Below are positions 13,455 to 25,400 of a stretch of DNA of 64,000 nt, piece after piece (within the stretch, counting starts at the first letter, position 1; every line of letters begins with the position of its first letter). Location of the stretch: assembly GCA_963377175.1 (NCBI GenBank), contig CAUJNA010003294.1:1286001-1350000 (forward strand). Direction: 5' to 3'. The notes beneath the pieces are model-generated. The model saw nothing but the letters and a program-made list of their open reading frames with translations, did not search any database and was not told the DNA's origin. The position numbers and the translations under genes are program-made. Origin of the DNA: Effrenium voratum. Lineage: Eukaryota; Sar; Dinophyceae; Suessiales; Symbiodiniaceae.

Positions 13455-16400
13455 ATGAGCCTGCCCAGCTACGCGCCGCAGATCCTGGATGTGCTCGGCA
13501 CGGATTGGGTAGGCAGCGTGTCGATCATAGAATCGCTTCTATTTTTTTAGTGGTGGATTTCTATTGTCCTTGAATTCCCATGTTACTATTGCCAGTTCCT
13601 GGTGTAGCTTTAATCCACAAGAACCAGCGGCGACGCTCGATTCTGCTGAGACTTTTATTACTTTTGGGGAGGGTTGAAAGGGTTGGGTGGGGTCGCTTGC
13701 TCAGTCGGGCGCCAAAGCACTCTCCGTCCCATCTCATTGAACATAACCGCACCATTTTTGGGGCGGTTGTTGTCTGGAGCCAGAACAGCCATTCGACCTA
13801 AGAGGTTCCCACATTGCTTCGCATTCCGAATGCAGGTCATTGAGCAGGGGCACTTTTTTTTGAACTTTGGGCACTTCTTTATATTGTGCGGCCTTTTGAC
13901 CTTGAGCGTTTTTGTTTATCCTTTGCACGCTGCTTTTTAACAGGAAACATGTGGCACTTCCTTGTTTCACCTTGGCAGCCCGTTTTTTCCAACCTTGTTA
14001 TATATGCAGTTCTGGCACCTTGGGTGATTTTAGTTTGGTTGCTGCGCTTCAATTTGGCCTTGCCTTCAATGTTGGGCTTCCTTGGCCTTTGGCTTCCAGA
14101 GCTCGCTTTCTGAGCTTCGACACTCCGAGCTGCCTCGCGCGTGCGCTTTCCGAACTGTCATGTTACTTGGGTCTCCGAGCTGCTGTGCCTTTTAACCACT
14201 TCACTGTCGGCTGCCACGCTCCGAGCATGGACAACCTAAGCCACCCTAAGAGTCTAAGCTACGCTAACCGTAGACAATGTCCCCAACCCTACACCCCACA
14301 ACCGTCATGCAAGGCCTTGGAGGGTGCAAGGCGACGTGCGTCAGCAGCGCGCCTGGATGGCGACGCGACCTAAACCCGCAAACCCGAGGATTACCTTGAA
14401 CCAGCCCAAAGCCCACACTAAGCCCGCGACAGAAACAACCTTTAGCCGCCTCGAATCCAACCCTCAGCCCGCCCTAAGCTGCGCCTGGTCAAGCCCAAAC
14501 CAGCCTTAACACCCTCAACCAACCCCTTATCCATCAGCCAACCAACCTGAAGTCATCGTAAGCCGACCCAAAAGGTCGGTAGAAAGGCTACAAGGTGAAG
14601 AGAAAGGGTTGCAAGGTAGAAAAAAGGGGCTGCAAGGCGAAGAAAAAAGGACAAGGGTTCTAAAAAAGCCTCAAGGTTGAAAAGACAATAAATGCACTAC
14701 TCATGAAGGGCAAGATGCTGAAACGGGTCCCGCCCAACTGGCCCCTTCAAACTCGGGCGATCTTCACATGAGCCACAATCAGAGCCCGGGTAGATGAAGG
14801 TTAGTAAGGGACAATCTCAACCATCAATAGCTGTTCATTTTATTTTAAACATGGTTCTGGGTCGACCATTTCAATACCGGGTTTTGATTATGACTTACGT
14901 GGCCATGGGTCAAAATCCCGTACCCCCAGTGAACATCCCAACCCCCACTAAAATAGGTTCTAAAATGGGTGGTGAATTCGCCTACCGCAAAATGGGATCC
15001 CCTTGGTTTGACCCACAGTCACATCGCCTTCCCCTCCTGTGCCTTTTATTGCAGGCGTCGCGCTGCCGGCGGCCTTCCTGCGCTACGCCGTCTGTGACAG
15101 CGGCACCTCGCGGCGCCAGGTGGCTGTGGTTGTCAAAACCGTTTTGGGATCCCAATTTGGTTGCCCATTTCGGTGGGTCGAGTCAAAACCAATGGTACCA
15201 TGTTGAGGTAGGTGAATTTACCACCCATTTTGGTCTATTTTAGTGGGGAAATTGGGATATTCACTGGGGGTACGATTTGGCTTGTGACCCATGCCCAGGT
15301 GCTGCCGTGGGCGCTGCTCTGCGGGGCGGCGGCGCTGGCGGAGCACCGAAATCGCCGGGGAAGCTTCGAGTGCACCCTGCGCCCTGGCCGCGGAAGGGGC
15401 CGCTTGCGGGAAGAGGTTTGAGAGAAACGGCCTTTGTGTTCGACCAACCAGGTTGGCAGTTTTGGGGTGCAATTTCATACATTTGAGATTATGTGATCGT
15501 TTAGAGGAGACCTATTGCGGCGATTTGGTGGCTCTCCAAATGGTTGGTCTCGTGTTTGCGTGTCCCAAATCACAAACAGTGATTTGTCCTTTGAAACCCA
15601 CTCGAACTAAAGTCGGGCAAACAACACCACACTCCCGAAAGGGCCTATGATGTTCGACACCAATCTTTCGCCTTTTAATTACTAAACGTTGCCGTGAATG
15701 GGACGCATCAATGTGAATTCCGCAATTTTTGTGGAGCTTCGTGTTCCAACTGGTGTGTGAGAAAGAAACGCAAGCGGAACGCAGGGTCACTTGGTTGCCA
15801 GACAACCCCGCTGCAAGCCTGCGTTGCAGGTTGGGGGTTGGGCAAGTTGTGTTTGTGCTTTGATTGGGTCCTGCGGGCTTGGGGGGACAAAAGGGAAGTA
15901 GGCCGATATTTGCATTGACTGGCGGCACTGTGGGGAGAAGATGACAGGTGTTTTGGACCGTTGCATTCTCAGGCACCATAGCCTCTCTCGAGGGTTCTCG
16001 AGTGCATGAATGGCTCTTGCCCCATGGACTTCCCAAGGATCAGTTACGTCTTCTCCTACCTTGTGCCGCTTTCCCTGGGCCGGCTGCCGCTGGCCGTGCT
16101 TGGGTCCTTGGGCAGCGGCCTGCTTCTGCATCAGGTGGTGGAGAGAAGTTGGCAGCTGCAGCCCGGCGTGAGCCAATGAGACATTGGAATGGATGGAGAA
16201 GGCGAGCAAGGCGTATCTCAGGTGATGGTAGCATTGCATCACGCCCACACGCCCTGCCGCCGCTTGAGGCAAGCGCTGCATGTGCTGGCAGGCCTATGTG
16301 TGGTGCCTTGGATGCACATGCAGCAATGCAGCCGGCTGGTCGTGCGGAGCTTGCGGGAATCTGAACCAGCGCGCTTTGAGGGTATCCAGCATCGCTCATT

Positions 16401-19400
16401 GAACTGCTCAAGTGTTTTCGCGGCTGCTTGCTGATCTCCCTGTTAACCCATCCGCTTCAGGCGTGGCTGGGCTGGCAGCTCTTTCCGCGGCCTGTCTTTG
16501 CCCTCCTGGGCTTTGCACTGGGGGCTGCTGGGCTGCCCTGGCTGTTGCTCCAGCTGCTGCCAGTGCATGAGTTCAAGGAGCAGATGTTGGCAGACCTTGA
16601 CCGACTTGGGGTTTTCGAAGAATGCTCACACGCCGCAAGCCATGGCGGTGGCCGTCAAACTTGGAGCCACCCAACTTGCACGCGCTATTCGAACTTGTTG
16701 AACCTTTGACTCAAACCCCTTTGTCCGTTTACAGGCAGCGCATGTCGCCCCTTCTCACACCCCTTCCCACATGGCAACGCGCGCCTGCGCCTACGCACCC
16801 CGCGCGCCCCATGCGCGCATGCATGCGCGCCCCATGCGCGAGGCGCGCGTCGCAGGAGGCCTTCGAGGCGGTGGAGCTCTTTCTGCCGAGTCTGCGCCAG
16901 GAGGCGCTGGTGCTGCTGATGGCCACGGTCCAGATCCAGGCGACGCGGGGCGGAAGCATCGGAAGGGAAGGCTGCTGAGAACGGGGGAGGCGGCCGAAGG
17001 CGCTTTTTGATGGTTTTGGTTACCATGGCCACAAAGGGGAGGCAACCGCAAGTGCTCGGCTTCCCTCCGATTCGTGGTTTGGATTGCTGGTTTGGGGGTT
17101 TGAAGCCCCGGCTTTTGGAGAGGGAAATGGAAAATTATCTCTCAACCACGAAACCACCAATCAAAACCACCAATCCACCACCAATTAGAGGGAAGCCGCA
17201 ATCTCGTGGCGAGGCTGGGTGGGTGTTGGACTTCGTTTTGATCCAAGGGTGGCTGGGTTTCTCTCATTTTGGGAGGTCGAGGCATGAAAGAAGTGGCAAC
17301 CTACCAAGACACAGCCAGATAGGACACCGCGAAGACTCGTCAACCCTGAATGCCATGAAAATGGGGAGGAGCAACACGGCCACTGTTTTGCTCTTCATGC
17401 TCTTTGTGATGGTCCCCGAGTTCAAGTTGCCCGAGGATGTCTTGAACATGCTTGTGGCGCTAGTTGCAACTGCCAACTGTCAACTGTTCCCTCTTTGGTT
17501 TCCCTTTAACTTGGGCCCCCAAAAAAGGGGTCGCCTCACCAAACGGCACGCCCAAAAACCCGCATAGGTCCACAGGTCCATAGCAAACACATCGCTGGCG
17601 GGGACCTGGGCGGGTCGCAGGTGGGCCTGGGGTACCTGGGCGTGGCCCTGCTGCGCCGGGCCCAGCAGCGGAAGAACCTGCTGCTGGCGGTGGACCGCCG
17701 GGCCGAGGTCGTGGTGTCGGCGCGGCACTTTGCGTGGCAGGCGATCGATGAGGGTTCCAGCAGCCGTCGGGGGGAGGGGGTGCCGGGAGTGGGGGGTGTC
17801 TCCATCTTTCGTCCGGGGGGGGGGGATGGAAGGGGCGAGAAAGCGGGCATTGGACGTTTCAAATGTGGTGGGGCTCTGATTTTGATGTGGCGTTGAAGTT
17901 GAGGTTAGTTCGGAAGCTGATGGCTGACCGAGCCAAGTGATTTTGAGAAGGCCTTTCGTGATACCAACTGCTTGTTGGCATGCTGTAGCACTGGAGCAAG
18001 CATGCTTCTCATGAACTTATCAGGTACGCTCTTTGATGTATATATAGTATATATATATATAGTATATATATATATATATATATTAGTTCGCACCAGATGC
18101 ACAAGGCCTTGTGATGGAACCACCTCCGTGAGACCGCATGAAATTCCAACTTTCTCGCCTTGTGAGCCCAGGGCCCAAGACCAGTTGACCCGTCGGCGCA
18201 GGCCTTGCACTTCGTGGGACTCTTTGCGCTGCCCTACATGGCGGAGCGCACCTTGATGGAGCCGCCTGGTCGAAAGTCGAAGGCGCGCAGAAGCCCAGCG
18301 GGACCTCTTGGCAGCTCACATGAGGGGCTCCTCATTTGACGTTGCTAAAGGACACGTGACGGGTATCGCCGTTTGCAGAGACATTTGCTGATGTGCAAAC
18401 GGATGCTGCCGCAAACACGGCTACTGGTCCATCCGAACAAACAAGCTGCAGTGGGGTCTTGCAGTCGTTCCGGTATTTCAGTCAACACTGACTTGCTACC
18501 AGTTTTGGAATTGCAACCGCCACCAGCTGCAGAAATTCCAAGTTTGCCAGAAGCCGGGGTTTCATGGTCTGGACTGGTTCACACATACTGTCTGCTGGGC
18601 TATTGGACTATCTTCTTTTCTTGTGTGGTGCGGGGGTGTGGAGTGAAGAACAATTTGGCCGCCCAGGAATGTGAATACCTACACCTTCAGCATCTTCGCC
18701 AACAAGGTGGAGAGCAGCCTGAGGATCCATGGCCTCTTCCCGGAAGGGGAAGTTGCTGGGTCGCGCAGGCTGGGCTCTGCTGGAGGCGGTTAGGGGGTAC
18801 GAAGCTGTGGTCTAAGGGTTTTTGTATTACATTCTGGGAACACACCCACTGGGTATTGACCCCATTGAGACACATCTCCGGATAAAAACCCGGTTATTTT
18901 TTGAGCCATTTCTGGGTCATTTTGCCGGTGTAATCCCAGGGTGTGGTACAAACGCCCTCAGATGTGGATCCCGTCGGCCAGGAGCCTGCTGTCGGCCGTG
19001 GCATCCTCCAACTTGACGGTGAGCGCCTACGCCGATCAGCGCCTCGGCACTTTGAAGGGCGAGGATGAGGCAGCCACTTCCAAGCGGGTGCGTCTGAAAA
19101 TAGGGCGCCCAGGGCGCCGCCAACATGACATTATTATTATTGTTATTGCTATTATTAATTATTATTATTATTATTTCTCTTGACACCAACCCCCTAAGGG
19201 GGTACTCCAAAAAGCGACAGACCCAAAGCACCAACCCCTAAAAAGGCGGGGTACTCCAAACACAGACGGACCCCACAGCGAGATGTCGAGCCTCGGAGCC
19301 GAGGATCAACTCCGCAGTGGCCAGTAGCTTTGAAATCATCAAGCGAGAGGCGGCTTGGTGTGGCCAGGGTTTTTGACCTCAGGCTGGACTTAAACAGGGG

Positions 19401-22400
19401 TGGTTCATTCCCCCCAAAATGAGAACAATTGGGTTAAGTCTATCTTAGTCAAAAAGTGGAACCCTGGATGTGGCTCCAGCAATCCGCAGAGTCAACTTTC
19501 CCAGAACGGACCCAGACAGATGCGGAGACTGCAGCCTCAGCACTTTCGAAATGCCTCCTATCCTGCTTGGGCCGGTCCGATTTGCAAGCTTGCCAGGTTT
19601 GAAGACTTGCAGTGTTGGAACCTTGGCAGATTTGCTAGAGCTGTTTGTGCAACTCTGCTTTAGCCTCCAAGGCTCGTTAGTATCTTGGCAGGGCTTGCAG
19701 GTTTTGTACTAACAACCAAGGTCTTGCAGTGTTGACAAGTTTGCAGCCCTGCAAGGTCTCCAGGTTGGAAGACTTGCCCATTGTTTGGCCACCCACAGCC
19801 CGCATGACAGTGAAGCTGTAGCCGACTTGCCAACTTGACACATCACTCATCACTCAGCCTTGCAGCTGTAGGTCTTCTCCCTTCCGAAGCTTGCCTACCT
19901 TCCTGGGATCCTTGTAAGAGAGCCGCTGCTGCTGATGCACCATGCCAGCAAAATTCTTCACGGTGTCGATGTCATTTGTTGCCGCTTCTGTGTGGCTTAT
20001 TACCATTTGGGCGGCATTTCACTCGGAACCTCCAGCTACCAGTTCTTGCAAGGCAGTGTGGGTTTGTCATGCATTGTCTCCGGGTGAGGGCAGCGTATTG
20101 CTGCTTCGGATGCCGTTGATTGTTGTTTCTCGCCCACGACAGGCTGCTGTTGCCTGCGAACATTGGCCTGGACCTTGCCCGCGCCAAGATCATGGCGCAT
20201 CTGAATAGCCGCATTGAGGAGATGCGGAAGGACTCCGTCGCTTTTGCTGGCTGATGTTGGAGTTTGTCTCAGAGCTGTGCTCGTTTCTCACGCAACTTTG
20301 CAGAACATCTCCACATCACATACGCGAGAGCATTGATCATGGAGTCGAAGCGCTTGGGTTGTTCCTTTCCTTTACACCGTGGTAGACATACGGCAGAGAA
20401 GGCACTGAAGGCAAAGATATTGTTTAGAGTGCCGTTTCTCCAGTTTCCCCTTTACAGGCAAGCTACAGAGAACCTTTTTCTACTTGTTTTCTCTCCTGTC
20501 CCTCTCTCTCTCTCTTTTTTCTCATCATTTCCTTTTTCATTTTCCCCTTTTTGCGGCCAGAGCTGTGGCTTCGGGAGGACATCAGCGACCTGGGGGCCCA
20601 GCGACAGGACCTGGAGCAGCACGACGTGCAGCTGGCGGAGGAGCTGCAGCGGGGCAACGCCACGCGTTTTGCGGAGCGCCAGTGGCGCCGCCTGCACCGC
20701 CGTATCGCGGAGCGCTCCGCCAGGCGCTTGGCGGCTTTGGATGGCTCCCTTGATCCACGTCCTCAAAACCCGGGTTGACGGTTAGTGAGGGACAGCCCCA
20801 GCCATAAATAGTTGCGGCCGCCCTTCCTAATTCTTTACATGCTTCTGGGTGGACCATTTTTTAATACCAGGTTTTGATTGTGACTCCCGTGCTGTTTTGG
20901 AGCTTGCTGTGTTAACATCTGCTCTGAGCTGACATCAGAATTCATTTGCTCAAGCCACCCTTTCCTTTCATGCGCAGACCTATGTTGCAAACTGGCAGGC
21001 GGGCGGACACTCAGGGCACTGCGCCATAATTCTGGCTGCTATGTTTTGCGTTCCCAGCCATGTTGGGAGGCGCGCTTTGCTCCCATCCGAAGGCGCGGAA
21101 AAACGTCGGTCGGCCCTGGAAGCGTCTTGCAGGTGGTCTGCCTTGAAGCTCTTCAAGAACTTCATCGACCACCTCTACACGCGAGACTTTGTGGCTCCAG
21201 GGATTGAGTGCGCGATGGCCTCCCGCCTGAAGGGCTGAAATGTTTCATTGTTGAGCAGGGCTGACCACACCATTGTTCTTTGCCTGGGAAGAACTGAATA
21301 ACCATCCAAGATGAGAATTATATCAAAATTTAATAAACGACACGTGCCTTGTTTCTCATTGATGCGAACTTCGGAGAGGAACCCGCTAAAATAGACGATC
21401 TCCTTCCAAAAAGGGAACCACCCCTGATAAGTACGGTCCTCTGGATTAACAGTAATTCTTGTGTTTTCATTAGTATTCCATCCAATTCTTCACACTTTCA
21501 CTTTACTGCTTCTCTTTCTTTATTTCCCCTCTTGTAAATTCCCGCGGGAACCTATTTTGTACTTTGATGCTTTTAGGATCCGATCGATCTTATTGTATCT
21601 CTTGTTTCTCTTGTTCTTTCCTTTTATTGGTTGCTAAAGGCGGTCGGTAGAGCCCTTACCTCACTGACATGCGAGTCTTCCCTATGCCCAGACCACCTGT
21701 CACTCCATCCGCTCCTTTCCCCTTTCCTTCCTCCCAGCATTTCTTGGTCGTTCATTAGCTGGAGGATTGGAAGGGTATTGTGAGTAAATGGCCATTCCTT
21801 CCCTTCCCCAACTCTATTATTTGGTCGCATTTTAGGCGAGTTGGGGAGGACAGGAATGCTCGGCCGTGCCCCACCATCAATTCGTTTGACAGTGTGGTAC
21901 TTGCAGCGTTTGTCCATTGAAGCATTTCAGCCTATCCAAAGCCTTGGACGTCTCTCTTGCTTTATGCAAGTCAACCTTTGCAGGGCAAGGCGCCAGAAGT
22001 TTGAAGCCAGCTGCAAGGCTTACCTCTTGCAGTGCAAAGCCATCTCCGCCGCCGACATTTGGGTCTTCACGCGCGTGGTGGAGGATGCCTTAGTCCTGGT
22101 GCTGGTGAAATCCAGGCAACAGCCCACCTTGGCGACTCGCGTGGCAGGAGCCGTGGGGTGGTTTCGCGATTCAACATCAAGCCCAAGCCAAACGTAAACC
22201 AACCCTAAGCCCCTACACTACACCCCAAACCGTCCTTGTTGCAATCCGCCAACCCCCGCTTGCTTTCTAGCCTGCAACCCCCGCCGACCCCAAACCAGAA
22301 CCGACCCGCCTGCCTTCCTGCTTGCTGCTTCTTGCCGGCTGCACGTTGCCCTTGCAAGTCTCCACGCACAATGTGGCTGTGGGTCAAAACCCATGGGATC

Positions 22401-25400
22401 CCATTTTGGGGTTGGTGAATTCACCACCCGTTTTAGAACCTATTTTAGTGGGGATTGGGATGTTCATTGGGGGTACAATTTGGATTTTGACCCACAGCTA
22501 TGTGAGTGAATCATGATTGCCCAACAACATGCAGACCCCAAAGCCCTGTTGTCAACGAGAGCCTGAAATCAAGCCGGGCTTGAGATGCTGGGAGCCTTGG
22601 TAACCGCAGTATGTTGGAGCCACTCCAGAATCTCGCGAAACTCAAAAACACTGCAAGGGTTGTGGAATCTCAAGAAGTTAAGTCTTCAAACGCACACAAG
22701 TGGGGTTTGTTTTTTTCAACCCACTCTCAGCCAACCGTAAACCCCCAAGCCAACCCACGCGCTAAACCCAAAACTGGCTCTAAACAGATAGCCCTACACA
22801 AATCGCCCTACTTGTCAACGCTTTCGCCGAAAATGGAGCTAGCCGGGCCGCCGGTTCGCCTTTCAGGCTAGCGCCTCAGAGGACCTCGTCCCAAAACCCG
22901 TCCGAGCGCTGTTACAGCCCACCCCAAAAACTCTCTGAGCCCGTCACGCCCAGCTGACTTACTTGCTCATGCTTGGCCGAGGACATTGGGAAAGTGGCCT
23001 CACTCGTTCCTTTCAATCAAGGCTTCTGAGGTCTGAAAGCAAAGGCAAAAGCCAATTTAGCGCAAATTTTAGAATCTAAAGGGATAATAACAAACATAGA
23101 CATAGGACATAATGCTAAAGGATACAAAATCAAACATTGAACCAAACAACAAATAGAAATGATCACGAACTCGGGGCTGCGGGTCGTGCGTTGCCTGAGG
23201 CGAGCCTGCGCACGCAGGTGGGCCGGCTGAGGGATCTCTCCGCCAGCCTGGCCAAGCTCCGAGCCCAGACCGCGAGCTGCGAGGATGGCGAAGGCGGCGA
23301 CGTGCGGCTGCGCGGCTTCGCGTACCGCCGCGGCGGCTGGGCCGAGACGCGTGTTTTTCTTCTTTCTTCTTCCGACGGGTGCACAGGTTGCTTTTTTTTT
23401 GGCCAAGAGGGGACACATGGGGTGTCAACAAAAGACAGTTGCGGTTTTTTGCCTTTCGGTGGATTTTGGAGTACCCTTTCCAGGCAGATTTCCCTTTACA
23501 GCAGCCTGGAAAGGGCTCCAAAAAGCGGTTTCTGAGGCCAGGTTTCCGTGCGCTTCGAGGACATGACTCTGGAGGCTCGAGCGGGCGTGGCCCTTTGGGC
23601 CGGGGCCACCATCTTTGCGCTCAAACTCTTTGAGTGGGTGTTCTTTTGGAGGGTAACTCTTTTAAGGTTTGGAAGGGAAGAGAGGTCCACCCGGGCCATT
23701 TTGGGCGCCAAATCCAAATCCCTTTGCCACCTACCCAACCCCCGCCCCCCCCCCAAAAAAAAAAAAGAAGCTCAGGCGATATCCCCAACAGCACCACACC
23801 CTCCCAGAATCCTCGCGTTAAAAAGCAAAGCCAAGAGTGACAGTTCAATCGCGCCCTGATCGGCGCAATCGGGGCCCGATCGGGGCCCGACGGCGCAATC
23901 GGGGCCCGATCGGGGACCGACGGTGCAATCGGGCCTGATCGGGGCCCGACGGTGCAATCGGGGCCCGTCGGGGCCCGACGGTGCAATCGGGGCCCGATCG
24001 GGGCCCGACGGTGTGTCAATCGGGGCCCGATCGGGGCCCGATGGTCCCGTGGTGCAACCCCAGCCACCCATATTACAGCTCAACGCCGGCTTTCCTTAGG
24101 ATGCGGCCTTACAACTGTATCTAGCAAAACTAGGCGATGCCAGCTTGGTACAGTTGGCGGGGCCCGGGGCGCGATGGCGCAATTTGGGCCGATCGAGCCC
24201 CGACAGCGCAACCGGGCCCCAACCTGGGCCCGGTGAACCTCGCAAGCCGTCCTCGTGGAACCCTCGTAGAACTCAGCATGAAACTTTGTTGGAACCTTTC
24301 CTCAGGGCTGCCCCATGGCTTTTGCAGAACCTGGCGGAAACCTCGTGGAACGTTTGTTAATTCTTTGAACCCAAAGCCCACCAAGTAATACCCAGCAATG
24401 CCAAGCATACTCTGCTGCACCGTGAGTCCGCAGCAACGTGATCTGATTTGCAAAATTCAAACATTTCGGGCCGCGTTGCCTGAGCAAGTGAGCAGGTGAC
24501 AAAACAATCAAAGTGTGCTGAAAACCATTGATTTTCATTTTACTGCTCCGATGGCTTTTCAGCGGCGGGCGCACGACACACTAAACCTTGCAGAACATTT
24601 CTGAAACCCTTGTGGAACCTTGTGGAGCCTTGGGGAACCCTTGTCACATCCTTGCGGAACTCTGTGGAACCTTGTGAAACCTCAGGGCCGCCCCGCCTTC
24701 CTCTCATCGAACCTTACCTCAAACCAGCCCGGACCACCCCGCGTCACAGCTGGTGGAACCCTGGTGGACCCTGGCTCGTTCCTCAAACCACCCCAGACCA
24801 CCCCGCAGCCTGGAACCTTCCTCAAACCGCCCCGGACCACGCCGCAGCTCTTGAAGAAATTAGCGGAACCTTGTGGAACCCTGGAGGAACCCTCGAACCT
24901 GGGTGGAACCCTGGTGGAACCCTGGTGGAACCCTTGTGGAACCTTACCTCAGGGCCGCCCCGGACCACCCCGGAGCCTATCTGGGCTGAGACCCCAAAGG
25001 TTTCAGCTGTTGGGGAAAAAACACCTTGGCCTTCCTTTCGCAGGCGGGGAAGGTCTACGCGGTCACGGGGCCCAACGGCTGCGGCAAGAGCAGCTTCTTC
25101 GGGCTGCTGGCCGCCTGCGCGGGGCACTCCTGGCCACCCGGCCTGGAGGGCGGCCAGGGCCTACTGGCGCCCAGAGACGTGGTGGAGGTGACCCAGCAGC
25201 GCCTCGTAGCGGAAGCGACGCAGGGAGTTCACCCCAAGGAAGCTGAACGCAGAAGAAAAAGAGAGGGCCCTTTCATTGGTTTCCGGGGGGGGCTTGGGAC
25301 GGGAAGCAAGGCTTTGAAGCTCTGCCCATGGAGTTCGCTGTAAAGAACTCCAGGTCCAGCACCTGCGCCGGGTCAGTAGAGCTAGCTTTTGCTTCCCCAT

